From the NCBI GenBank assembly GCA_020636315.1, contig JACJYA010000001.1, forward strand, positions 434,001-498,000: a stretch of DNA of 64,000 bases, in the 5' to 3' direction. Made by a program: the position numbers and the translations under genes. Shown piece by piece: positions 49,979 to 59,900 of this stretch (positions are counted from its first letter, which is position 1; each line of letters opens with the position of its first letter). The DNA is from Lewinellaceae bacterium (lineage in GTDB: Bacteria > Bacteroidota > Bacteroidia > Chitinophagales > Saprospiraceae). Below the pieces are notes generated by a model. That model ran no database searches and was not told the origin of the DNA. It saw nothing but the letters and a program-made list of their open reading frames with translations.

Positions 49979-50283
49979 TAACCAGGCACGCTATGGGTGT
50001 ACGGGTGCAGAAGAAAAAGGTTCCCAGCCATTTACACTTATCCACATTTACACCAGGTAAGCCCAAACTGCCCGGCAGTAGGATGCCTGGCGCTTTATTC
50101 AGCCTTAACCTTCTTCTTTTCAAAGAAATAGCCTACATTTAGCAGGAATTATTCCCAGAAAGGCAAATTGAAAAATGACGCTTTATGTCTGCCCGGGAAC
50201 CGGATTGTATTAAACACACTCTGCTGTTGCCTGCCTGCACCTCCCCGGCCAACGGCAAAGGCAAATACCCATAGTTAGATACC
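49979..50283. other. intergenic region after the SLATT remnant
   Basis: 305 bp. It contains octamer-arm element E (49997-50054) and, further on, a -7-like TACATTTA at 50134-50141 that may serve the gene at 50284. Otherwise I see nothing in it. Confidence 0.45.
49997..50054. repeat. octamer-arm hairpin element E
   Basis: Left units GTGTACGG and GTGCAGAA (49997-50012); core around GGTTCCCAGCC; right units ATTTACAC, TTATCCAC, ATTTACAC (50030-50053). The reverse complement of the right arm gives GTGTAAAT and GTGGATAA, the same words as element C. It starts 18 bp after the stop of the SLATT remnant. Confidence 0.65.
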
Positions 50284-50958
50284 ATGCCTGATCCAAACAT
50301 GCGGTTAAAGGCCATCATTCACGATGCCAAGATGATCTGCCGCCACAAGCTCCTACTTGTCCAACAACAATCTGAAGAAGGCAATGAAGAACTGGATACG
50401 CTCATTGATGAGGCCAGTAATGTCTTCCAAAGGTTTGACAGGGTTGACGCCTGGTCCTCTCCCATAGAATTTGACGAGCTGCTGCTCCGCCAGCAGATAC
50501 TGTCCATCAATAAAGCTGAAGAAACGGACCTGCCCGCTTTCGCCGAAACCATGAACGCACTTCTGGAAAGCCTGAAAGGCCTGGTTCCTGAGCAACCACG
50601 GGCCAGAAGCCTTTTTGACATCAACTCCCTGAACCCTCAGATGGAGGAGGCCTTGCTGAAAAACCAGAGGCTCATTGACGATATCGTGGAAAAATTCCGC
50701 GAGGCCGGCGAAAACCTGGGACAATTGCCCGAATACCAGGAGGTCAGCGAGCATCAGCAGAACCTGATCTCCAATTACCTGGAAAAACTCCGGAATAACG
50801 ACCTTCAGGCCAACAGTGTGGACCTGGAGATCATCAACGTGAACTGGGGGGGCATCTTTGAGGCCATGAACGAAAACCTGCCTCCTTCCGGAAAATTTAT
50901 CGAATACAGCGCCGGTTACAATGAGGAGGTCGAGGGAATATGCCCTCTGGCTGCTTAA
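50284..50958 (+). CDS. unknown helical protein, operon partner of the large surface protein
   Basis: 224 residues without signal peptide or membrane segment, almost entirely predicted helix (LKAIIHDAKMICRHKLLLVQQQ, ELDTLIDEASNVFQRFDRV, LPAFAETMNALLESLKGLV, MEEALLKNQRLIDDIVEKFREAGENLGQLPEYQEVSEHQQNLISNYLEKL in outline). Its end changes to LEIINVNWGGIFEAMNENLPPSGKF. I do not recognise the family. It ends 6 bp before the start of the 1074-residue protein, so the two are almost certainly co-transcribed, and probably with the M14 peptidase after that. A cytoplasmic adaptor or chaperone-like role is only a guess. Confidence 0.7.
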   Translation: MPDPNMRLKAIIHDAKMICRHKLLLVQQQSEEGNEELDTLIDEASNVFQRFDRVDAWSSPIEFDELLLRQQILSINKAEETDLPAFAETMNALLESLKGLVPEQPRARSLFDINSLNPQMEEALLKNQRLIDDIVEKFREAGENLGQLPEYQEVSEHQQNLISNYLEKLRNNDLQANSVDLEIINVNWGGIFEAMNENLPPSGKFIEYSAGYNEEVEGICPLAA

Positions 50959-50964
50959 AAAACC

Positions 50965-53900
50965 ATGAATTCAACTGCCAAGCAAGCTATGCGAAATATC
51001 AGCGCCATACTGTTCACTTTAATCTTTCTGCTGCCTTTTTCCATTCAGGGGCAAAGCCTGGTGGAAGACACCAGGGCCCTGGCCTCTGCGCTCAGAGCGC
51101 TGAACCGGGCGGAAACGGCCGGCCCGGACACTGCCGGTTTCGAACTCGTCATCACCCGCGACACCATGGCCGGGGACAGCATCGTGTCGGATACCAGCCG
51201 AATGCCGGCCCTCGCCCGGCCGCAGCCTCCTTCTCCTGCAACCGCAGCCGAGGCCCTGGCCATCCTTTATTACTACGACAAACCCGGTGAGGCCGGTGAA
51301 TTTACAGAACCACAACTTCAGGCGGTCCTTCAGCGCTATCGGGAAAACCCGCTGATGAAGGAGGCCCTGGAAGAGGAAAAACTCAACCTGCTTCGCCAGA
51401 GCAACGACTCCCTTTTCACCGAAGCCTTTCAGAAAAAATTGCAAAGCCTGAGAAATGCTCCCCGCCACAAAATGATGCAGCGCCTGTACAGCAAGGGAAG
51501 CATATCTCCTTCCGAATACCTGTCCGTTTCCCGTAGCCTGAAGCAATACAGTACTCCGCCCCTAAGCAACGTCGCCATGATGAAAAAGGCGGCGGAAAGC
51601 AGCAACCGCAATGTGAGCAAAGGCATCGTCAGTGCTCCGGATGTCATTGAAGGGCTCTTCACCTTTATCCTGGAAAGGGCGCAGGAAGAAGTGGCCATCA
51701 ATTTCCTCGAACGGCTCCTGGGGGAGGAAGTGCAACTGCTCGACGAACTGTTCCCTTCGGTTGCCGGCACATTCGACGGCCACAACTTCACCTATTCCAA
51801 CTCCTTCATCGAAAGGCTGCGGCTGGCTTTTTACGAGGACATGCAGATGATCCCGGTTCGGCTGCCCGAACTGATGCTGAAGGATGATTATTTTGAGCCC
51901 CTCCGGGATGACCCGGTGGCTTATAACCTTTTCGTTGTCTTCACCATGTCGGGCATGGCCCAGAACGGCCTGTCTCTCGATGAGATCCTGCCCGTTACCA
52001 ACCGGTATCTGTTCGACAACTACGGGGAGGCCAGAAAGGCCGTCAACTTTCATCTGTCCGAGCAGGCTTACAAATCGGCGGAATACGACAGCCTCATCGC
52101 CACTACTGAACGGATTCTCCTGGGGATGAGGAGCATTCATTCGGAACTGCTCAGGGAAGAACAGGTGCTGCGGGATTCCATCCGCGCTTTCAAGAATGAT
52201 TTCCCGGAGGCGCCCAGCACCCTGGGGATGGACCGGGAACTGCGCAACCCGGATTACGACATCAACATCCTGCTCAATGGAGGGAATGACAGCCTCGGCC
52301 TGGGCCTTTTGTGGCTTCCGGATATGCTCCGGGGGGAGCTGAGTGAGGACGCCGTACTGAGGAACAATTCCATTGCCAACTACGATAAATTCTTCGGCAA
52401 GGAACGATCACCCCAGCAATGGCGAGCGGCCGGACTTGAGCTGGCCAAAAACCTCAACGGCAACTGGCACAAGGGTAATTCCATCGACGGCATCCTCAGA
52501 AACCGCCTGGCCGCCCTGGCCGGCTTCCGGCTGCAGATCGAGCAGTGGGAAAGCGAAACCGATACCCTCGGAGCGTTGCAACGGGCCCTCCGGCAGGCAG
52601 AGGCCAAAAGGCAGGCGCTGCTCCAAACCATTGACAGCACCTCGGTTTACTGGGGGGAACAACTCAGCCGAGACCAGAAGCTGGCCCTTAAACTACTCCA
52701 CGAGATCACCCGCGATTTCAGGGATATAAAATTCAGCCGTTTCCGCCCCAACAACCCCACCAAAAAAAAGTCACTCGAGTTGATGACTGAAAGGCTGCTG
52801 CAGATCGAACAGCGGCTGCTCTCGCTCAATAAAGAGGCCAGTGAAAAACAGCCTGATAAAAAGGATGGCAGCCCGGTGCTGGCCTACCTGGAAAGCCAAA
52901 AGCCCGTCAGGCCTTATTCTCACATCGGCCCGATGATCGACAAGCTGTCCGAAAACCTCCACTTACTCCAAACGCGAATGGCCTCACTTGAAAAGGCCCA
53001 GGCCAGCAGCAGCGCCAAAGCAAGAGACAATGCCGAGCCACTGCTTCAACTAACCGAACTGGCCTCCCAACTGGCCTACGGCCTGCGCTCCGGAGACCCG
53101 GAAAAAAAGTGGATCGGGCGCGACGAACTGCTCGACATGCTGAACGGCGGACTCGAACAACAGATATTCCTCGGCCTGCTGCAACAACGGCTGCTCGATA
53201 TCCCTAACATCGGCCCCCTTGCCCCCCATGGCCTGTCCCAACTGATGGAACTGACCATCCGGGACCTGCCGCTGCTGATCGACAGCACCGGCCTGGAGCT
53301 CAAAGATTCTCTTTCCTTTTACAGAAAAGCTACTTTCGTCGTCAATACCTTCAACCGGATACTGGAACTCCCCTTGTTACAAAAACCAGGAGGGCTCCCG
53401 GGGGAATTTTCCTCTCTGGTAGAGCAAAACGCGAAGCTCGCCGGATTGCCGGAACTTTCCGGCCAGGCGCTCGATCTCATATTCTACCTCAGCAACCGGG
53501 ACCACAGGCACGCTGTGAGCTCCTCCATCCGGCTGTTCTCCGCTCTGGATGGAGCTATTGGTGACAGTAAGGAAAAGAAAAAAGGCAAACAGGGCGCCAT
53601 CATCCATTTTTTCCGGGACTATGGCGACTTTGTTGCCGACCTTGTCGATGCCGAGTCCGGAACAGAAGTAGAAGGATTGATGAAAAGCATCGCCGACCCG
53701 CCCGGCAGCGCCCGCGCCAAGCGGCGGCAGGATTTCACTGTAGCCCTCAATGCCTACCTGGGCGCCAATTTCGGCTATGAATCCTGGAGGGATGAGGCCA
53801 ACAAGATAACGGAAAACTTCTGGGCGCCTGCGCCAACGATGCCGGTGGGCATTTCCATCAGCAGACTGTTCGGCAAAAAAGAAGAAAACGGGCCGGAGCA

Positions 53901-54189
53901 CCGCCTCTCCCTTTCGGCCTTTCTATCCTTTCTCGACCTGGGCGGCCTGCTCACTTACCGCTCAGGAGACAGCATTGATGCAGAATCCGCCTTTTCCTTT
54001 AAAAATGTCTTCAAGCCAGGGCTGCAGATCCATATTAACCCCAGGAATACGCCATTCTATATTGGCATCGGCGGCCAGGTGGGGTCCCAGTATCTGCAAT
54101 CCGGCGGAGATGAAGTTTCCGTAAAGTCCACCCGCGGGTTTGTGGCTTTCGGCATAGACGTACCGATAAAGATGCTGTATCAGAAATAA
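50965..54189 (+). CDS. large exported protein of unknown function with C-terminal barrel-like region
   Basis: 1074 residues with a signal peptide (RNISAILFTLIFLLPFSIQGQ; Met1 or Met9 could start). Residues about 25-850 are mostly helical, with coiled-coil-like stretches (ALQRALRQAEAKRQALLQTI; MTERLLQIEQRLLSLNKEASEKQ; LSENLHLLQTRMASLEKAQAS). From about 915 the chain becomes strand-rich (DFTVALNAYLGANFGYESW, HRLSLSAFLSFLDLGGLLTYRSG, KNVFKPGLQIHINPRNTPFYIGIGGQVGSQYL, TRGFVAFGIDVPIKMLYQ), like a small outer-membrane barrel or a barrel fragment at the end. No known enzyme motif or T9SS domain was found. It follows a helical cytoplasmic protein by 6 bp and precedes the M14 carboxypeptidase by 22 bp. 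An outer-membrane anchored periplasmic scaffold is a possible reading. Confidence 0.7.
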   Translation: MNSTAKQAMRNISAILFTLIFLLPFSIQGQSLVEDTRALASALRALNRAETAGPDTAGFELVITRDTMAGDSIVSDTSRMPALARPQPPSPATAAEALAILYYYDKPGEAGEFTEPQLQAVLQRYRENPLMKEALEEEKLNLLRQSNDSLFTEAFQKKLQSLRNAPRHKMMQRLYSKGSISPSEYLSVSRSLKQYSTPPLSNVAMMKKAAESSNRNVSKGIVSAPDVIEGLFTFILERAQEEVAINFLERLLGEEVQLLDELFPSVAGTFDGHNFTYSNSFIERLRLAFYEDMQMIPVRLPELMLKDDYFEPLRDDPVAYNLFVVFTMSGMAQNGLSLDEILPVTNRYLFDNYGEARKAVNFHLSEQAYKSAEYDSLIATTERILLGMRSIHSELLREEQVLRDSIRAFKNDFPEAPSTLGMDRELRNPDYDINILLNGGNDSLGLGLLWLPDMLRGELSEDAVLRNNSIANYDKFFGKERSPQQWRAAGLELAKNLNGNWHKGNSIDGILRNRLAALAGFRLQIEQWESETDTLGALQRALRQAEAKRQALLQTIDSTSVYWGEQLSRDQKLALKLLHEITRDFRDIKFSRFRPNNPTKKKSLELMTERLLQIEQRLLSLNKEASEKQPDKKDGSPVLAYLESQKPVRPYSHIGPMIDKLSENLHLLQTRMASLEKAQASSSAKARDNAEPLLQLTELASQLAYGLRSGDPEKKWIGRDELLDMLNGGLEQQIFLGLLQQRLLDIPNIGPLAPHGLSQLMELTIRDLPLLIDSTGLELKDSLSFYRKATFVVNTFNRILELPLLQKPGGLPGEFSSLVEQNAKLAGLPELSGQALDLIFYLSNRDHRHAVSSSIRLFSALDGAIGDSKEKKKGKQGAIIHFFRDYGDFVADLVDAESGTEVEGLMKSIADPPGSARAKRRQDFTVALNAYLGANFGYESWRDEANKITENFWAPAPTMPVGISISRLFGKKEENGPEHRLSLSAFLSFLDLGGLLTYRSGDSIDAESAFSFKNVFKPGLQIHINPRNTPFYIGIGGQVGSQYLQSGGDEVSVKSTRGFVAFGIDVPIKMLYQK

Positions 54190-54211
54190 GATCACCAAAG
54201 CGTAAAACTAC

Positions 54212-56755
54212 ATGAACCGACCCTTTTTCAGCCTTTTGGCCCTCCTTTTTCTGAGTACCGGAATGGCTGCGCAGTTGCTGTCTCCCAACGAATTCCTCCC
54301 GCACGAATACGGCCGGCAGTTCACTCCGCATTACCAGTTGGTTGACTACGTCCGGCATGTTGCAGCCAACAGCCCCCGCGTTGAGCTCCGCCAATACGGG
54401 CTCACCAATGAAGGGCGCCCCCTGCTGCTGGCCTTTATCTCCACACCGGAGAACCTCGCCCGGATGGAAGACATCCGCCAGAACAACCTCCGCTACACCG
54501 GCCTTCTGGAAGGCGAGCCGGACAGTACCCTGAACCGCGCCATTGCCTGGCTGAGCTTCGGCGTTCACGGCAATGAAGCCGGCGCTTCGGAGGCTTCCCT
54601 ATCGACGCTGTATGAACTGGCCCACCGCAGCGATGAGGAAGTTTTATCCTGGATCGGCAATACCATCATCATACTCGACCCCTGCATCAACCCTGACGGG
54701 TTTTCCCGCTATACGGAATGGTACCGCCGCTATGCCACCAAAGAACCCAGCCCGGGTGGAGACACTTACGAACACGACGAGCCCTGGCCCCGTGGCCGGG
54801 TCAACCACTACCTCTTTGACCTCAACCGCGACTGGGCCTGGCAAACTCAGGTGGAGACCCAAAGCCGCATTAAGGAATATCGGAAATGGATGCCTCACGT
54901 TCACGTCGATTTCCATGAACAATACCCCGGCGCCCACTACTATTTCGCCCCGGCCGCCTCCCCTTACCACAAATACATTACGGACTGGCAGGCCGAGGCC
55001 CAGTATGAAATTGGAAAAAACAATGCCAGCCATTTTGACCAGGAGGGCTGGCTGTATTTCACAAGGGAAGTCTTTGACCTCCTGTACCCGAGCTACGGGG
55101 ATACCTATCCCACCTTCAACGGAGCCATCGGTATGACGTACGAGCAGGCAGGACATGGTTTCGCCGGCCGCGCCTACGAAATGGAAAACGGAGATACCCT
55201 GACCCTGATGGACCGCATACTGCACCATACCACCGCTGCGCTATCCACCGTGGAGATAGCCTCGAAGAATGCTTCCCGCCTTATTGAAAATTTCCAGAAT
55301 TACTTCGACAGGGCCAACAACGGCGAAGCCGGCCATTACAAAACCTTCATCATCCGTGGAGATAACCCGGAAGGCCGCCTCCGGGCCTTTCGGGAAATAC
55401 TGGATAAGAATGGCATACGGTACGGGAAGGCGGGAAGTTCCTCCAGCCTCTGGGCATACAGTTACCAGAGTGGGAAAGAAGAGAATATATTGATCATGCC
55501 GGAAGACCTCATCGTCAGCGCCTGCCAGCCACAGTCCGTTCTGGCCCAGGTCCTCCTGGAACCGGAACCCGAACTGGAGGATACCCTCACCTATGACATT
55601 ACCGCGTGGGCCTTACCCTATGCTTACGGACTGAAAGCTTATGCCAGCACCCAGCGCCTGGACTCAGAGAAAATGGAGGAAGAAACAGCGTACTGGGAAG
55701 AAAAACAGAAACCTGATACCATCAGTCCCTATGCTTACCTCATAGAATGGTCATCAATGACGGACGCCCGTTTTCTGGCGGCCCTGCTCCGCAAAGGGGT
55801 CAAGGCGCGCTTTGCCAACGGCCAATTCACCATTGAAGGCCAGCAGTACGAACCCGGGACCGTCGTCATCACCCGGGCCGACAACCGCAAGATGGATGCC
55901 GGGCGGTTTAATGAAATAATGGCCAATACCGCCCGGGAACTCGGGCAACCCTTACGGACGGTAAGCACCGGTTTCGCCGACAGCGGGTTCGACCTGGGGT
56001 CCGGCAGCCTGGAGTTTATCGAAAAGCCCCGGGTAGCTGTGCTCACCGGAGAGAAAACCTCCGCCAACAGCTTTGGAGAAGTGTGGTACTTTTTTGAACA
56101 ATGCCTGGATTACCCCCTCTTCCCAATCAAACCGGATCAAATTTCCGGAATCGAATATTCGGACTATAACGTTTTGGTTATGCCCGAAGGCGACTACGAA
56201 ATCGATGAAGACGGCATTGAGTCGCTCAGCGGCTGGATCAGGCGAGGAGGCAGGCTGATTGCCATCGGCAGCGCCCTGGCGGCCCTGGAAGGCAAAGAGG
56301 GGTTCAGCTTGTCAAAATACGCTACAGAAGAAGAGGAGGAGGAAGCCCGTGAAGAACGCGAAAACACAAGCCTGGACCGTCGGCTGGACCCCTTTGCCGG
56401 ACAATCCCGCCGCTATATCAGCCAGAGCATCCCCGGAGCCATTTTCAAGCTCCAGCTCGATACCTCTCACCCGCTCGCCTATGGGCTGGACACCTACTAT
56501 TCCCTGAAAACCAGCAGCGACTTCTACCAACTGCTCAAGGATACCTGGAATGTCGGTTATATCGGCGAAGCACCGGAAGTGATTGGATTTGCTGGTTCCG
56601 GCGCATTGGAAGACATCAAGAATACAGCCGTTTTTGCTGTGCAGGACAAAGGGCGGGGCGCCGCCATTTACCTCGTTGACAACCCTCTGTTCCGCGGCTT
56701 CTGGGAAAACGGAAAATTCCTGTTCTGCAATGCCCTGTTTTTTGCCGGGCAATGA
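54212..56755 (+). CDS. exported M14-family zinc carboxypeptidase
   Basis: 847 residues with signal peptide MNRPFFSLLALLFLSTGMAAQ. The M14 domain (about 35-345) has zinc ligands H119 and E122 in GVHGNEAGAS, NRDW (about 205-208) near the substrate pocket, HVDFHEQ with the third ligand (H235 likely) and catalytic Glu311 in MTYEQAGHG. The C-terminal 450 residues hold further domains, including a GATase/glutamine-amidotransferase-like stretch (YNVLVMPEGDYEIDEDGIESLSGWIRRGGRLIAIGSAL in outline), typical of long Bacteroidota M14 proteins. It removes C-terminal residues from peptides or murein-like substrates outside the cytoplasm. Probably last in the transcript starting with 50284; octamer element C lies directly after it. 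Confidence 0.88.
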   Translation: MNRPFFSLLALLFLSTGMAAQLLSPNEFLPHEYGRQFTPHYQLVDYVRHVAANSPRVELRQYGLTNEGRPLLLAFISTPENLARMEDIRQNNLRYTGLLEGEPDSTLNRAIAWLSFGVHGNEAGASEASLSTLYELAHRSDEEVLSWIGNTIIILDPCINPDGFSRYTEWYRRYATKEPSPGGDTYEHDEPWPRGRVNHYLFDLNRDWAWQTQVETQSRIKEYRKWMPHVHVDFHEQYPGAHYYFAPAASPYHKYITDWQAEAQYEIGKNNASHFDQEGWLYFTREVFDLLYPSYGDTYPTFNGAIGMTYEQAGHGFAGRAYEMENGDTLTLMDRILHHTTAALSTVEIASKNASRLIENFQNYFDRANNGEAGHYKTFIIRGDNPEGRLRAFREILDKNGIRYGKAGSSSSLWAYSYQSGKEENILIMPEDLIVSACQPQSVLAQVLLEPEPELEDTLTYDITAWALPYAYGLKAYASTQRLDSEKMEEETAYWEEKQKPDTISPYAYLIEWSSMTDARFLAALLRKGVKARFANGQFTIEGQQYEPGTVVITRADNRKMDAGRFNEIMANTARELGQPLRTVSTGFADSGFDLGSGSLEFIEKPRVAVLTGEKTSANSFGEVWYFFEQCLDYPLFPIKPDQISGIEYSDYNVLVMPEGDYEIDEDGIESLSGWIRRGGRLIAIGSALAALEGKEGFSLSKYATEEEEEEAREERENTSLDRRLDPFAGQSRRYISQSIPGAIFKLQLDTSHPLAYGLDTYYSLKTSSDFYQLLKDTWNVGYIGEAPEVIGFAGSGALEDIKNTAVFAVQDKGRGAAIYLVDNPLFRGFWENGKFLFCNALFFAGQ

Positions 56756-56768
56756 GAATGAAAGAAAT

Positions 56769-56884
56769 GTGTAAATGTGCGTAGGTGGAAAGGTGTAAAA
56801 GAGAGGCAGCCCTGAAAGCAACCAAACCTTTACACATTTACACTTATGCACATTTACACCTAAGCACATTCACACCTTTACACC
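56769..56884. repeat. octamer-arm hairpin element C
   Basis: Left units GTGTAAAT, GTGCGTAG, GTGGAAAG, GTGTAAAA (56769-56800); core GGCAGCC; right arm of seven units CTTTACAC, ATTTACAC, TTATGCAC, ATTTACAC, CTAAGCAC, ATTCACAC, CTTTACAC (56828-56883). The right arm in reverse complement repeats GTGTAAAT and GTGTAAAG. It begins 13 bp after the M14 gene stop. Confidence 0.8.
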
Positions 56885-56926
56885 TTCCCCCCATATTGTC
56901 TCCGATCGGCCATAATAAAAAACTAT

Positions 56927-56958
56927 TTTGCCCGGCCATCTATAATACCCTAAATTTG
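56927..56958 (+). promoter_or_regulatory. canonical Bacteroidota promoter of the T9SS protease gene
   Basis: TTTG at 56927-56930, 20-bp spacer, TAAATTTG at 56951-56958. The start codon is 22 bp downstream. Confidence 0.7.
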
Positions 56959-56980
56959 GTTACAATAACAAAGAAATGAA

Positions 56981-59900
56981 ATGAAACGCCTGTTCATCGG
57001 CACTTTAGGTTTATTGTTCTTCCTGGGAACAGCGAAGGGGCAATACCCGGGTAACGGGATTGCCCCAACTACTACGCCCTTGTCGCAGGTTGAAAATATC
57101 CTTCTGGGGCCGCTGGACAATGAGGCGCTTCTGCGTTCGGAACTCCAGAACCGGGCGCCGGGCCGCCCCCCCCATTTCGCTCAACCTATTGAAGTCGATA
57201 TCACTCCACAACTTTACGGCTTGTGGGAGCAGCTACCCGACGGTGTTGATGTGTGGCGGCTGCGCATCACCTCTCCCGGTGCTCATTCCCTCAATTTTGG
57301 TTTTCTGGAATACGCCATGCCTCCCGGAGGGCGCCTTTTGATCTACGGCCCGGGAAAAAGTGAGGTGCTGGGGCCGTTCACAGCTTCCGATAATGAAAAC
57401 CACTATCAGTTGTGGACACCCGTGTTTGGGGGCGACGAGGCCGTCCTGGAAGTGCAGCTGCCCCCGCAGCAACGACATGCCCTACGCCTCCGCCTGAACA
57501 CTGTAAACCACGATTTCCTGGGGTTCATGGAGGTGCTCTCCGGCGCCTGCAACCTGGATGTTATCTGCGGAGAGGCTGACAACTGGCCCATAGTGGAACC
57601 ATACCGGAATGCCATCCGGTCCGTAGCCGTTTACGGGCTGGGGGGCGATACCTTCTGCACAGGCTATTTAGTCAACAATACCCGCCACGATTGCACCCCC
57701 TATTTCATTACCGCCAACCACTGTGATATTACGCCTTCCAACGCTCCATCAGTTGTAACGTACTGGGGTTATCAAAACAGTTATTGCCGGGAACCCGGCT
57801 CTATGTCCAGTGGCGGGCCTGGTGATGGACAGTTGAACAATTTTAATACCGGCGCAATATACCGGGCCGGGTATTCCGTCACTGATTTTACATTGATTGA
57901 GCTGGATGACCCCCTTGCCAGCACCTCTCAGGCCTATTTTGCCGGATGGACCCGACAGGCTGCCCCTCCGCAGGATACGATGGCCTGCGTGCACCATCCG
58001 GATGGAGCGGAAAAGCGCATTAGTTTCTCCTTCTCCGACGCCTATCCCGGCTCCTGGGGGACCGGCAGCACCCCCGTCTCGGGCGGCAATCACCTGATCG
58101 TTCCCTCCTGGGATGTGGGGGCAACCGAATCGGGCTCCTCCGGAGCTCCGCTGTTCGACCGGCAGCAAAGAGTCGTTGGCCAATTGAGGGGAGGAGCAGC
58201 CAGCTGCAACAACAGCCAATACGACACCTTCGGCTGGTTTCGCTATTCGTGGACAGGAGGAGGGAGCCCCAATACACGCCTCAAAGACTGGCTGGACCCC
58301 GACAATACCAACCTGCTGTTCCTCGATGGCCACCGGCTAAACAGTTGTAACGCCAGTATTGCAGTCAACAACAGCCCCCAGGAAGCCTGCATTCCCGGCC
58401 AGTCCTATTTTGCCATACAAATTGATGAAGGTTTCTCCGGGCCAGCCACCCTCAGTACCTCAGGCCTTCCAACCGGAATAAGCGCTTCCTTCAGCCCCAA
58501 TCCGGTAAGCCCTGGCTCCACCTCGACGCTCAGCCTGAATATTTACAACACTGCAATAACCGGAGGCATTTATTCTTTTACCATTCGGGCGCAGGGCGCC
58601 TTCAGTTCGTCAGAAGCCATTGCTACTCTAAACCTGTTCAGCCAGCCCCCTCCCGCTCCGGACCTTTATTCTCCGGCCTCGGGAGCAATGGGAGAGATCG
58701 TTGCGCCGGAGTTCCAGTGGTCAGCTCACCCTCTGGCAGCCACCTACGAGCTCCAGGTAGCCCGCGACAGCAGCTTCAGTAACCTTGTCGGCGCCATATC
58801 CGGCCTTACCGCCCCCAATTGCCAGGGTATTGTACTGGAACCGGCAACGGCCTATTATTTTCGGGCCAGAGGCTCGAATGTGTGTGGGGCCGGCCCCTGG
58901 TCAGCTCCCAGGGCGTTCTCTACGGCGGCTGCAATCTGCCGGAATACAGCCTACACCGGGCCTCCAGGCATCATTTCTCCTCAGGGCACCTCTTATACTA
59001 CCTCATCGATAACCATTGAGGCGGCAGGAGCCGTTGCCGGAGTGGCCATCCGAAACATCGATATTACTCATTCTTACGTTGGTGACCTGTCTGCTTTTCT
59101 CCGGTCACCCTCCGGCACCATCATCCAGCTTTTTGACCGGCCAGGCGTTCCCGGGTCTTTCTATGGGTGCAGCGGCGCCAACCTGATGCTCAGCTTCGCC
59201 GTGGATGCTCCAAATACCCAGGAAGAACTGGAATCCACTTGCGGTAACTTCCCGGCAATATCAGGCCTTTTCCAACCTATTGACAGCCTTCCCACTCTGA
59301 TCGGAGAGCCGGCCGAAGGCAACTGGAAACTCACTGTTATCGACCACTTCGACCAGGACGGAGGGCAACTCAACGGGTGGGAACTGGAGCTTTGCACCAC
59401 TCTGCCGAATACAGCCGAATTGTTCCCGATGCAAAACGAACACCAGGCATGTGTTGGGAGCCCATATTCCATGAGCCTGTACATTGGAGGGGGGTTTCCC
59501 GGGCCGGTCAACCTCCATGTGATCGGGGCGCCCTCCGGCTCCAACGCCAGCTTCAGCAACAACCCCGCAGCTCCCGGGTCGCTGGTCACACTTACGATCG
59601 ACAGTTTGGCTCAAACGGGCACCTATCCTTTCATCATCACCGGAACGAATGGCGCCAATTTTCATTTCATCCAGCAGGAACTCCAGGTGAAAGCCATTCC
59701 ACCCGCTCCTGCCCTGCTGGCTCCCTATGATGAATCCCCCGTTTTTGATGAATCGCCGACCTTCACCTGGACGCCGGTGCCTGAAGCGGATTCCTTCCTC
59801 ATTCAGATCGCCACCGACCTTGAATTTCAGACGATCGTCCGGTCTGTCATGGTTGCCACCCCCTATTATACTCTCGCCAATCCACTGAACGGCGACATCT

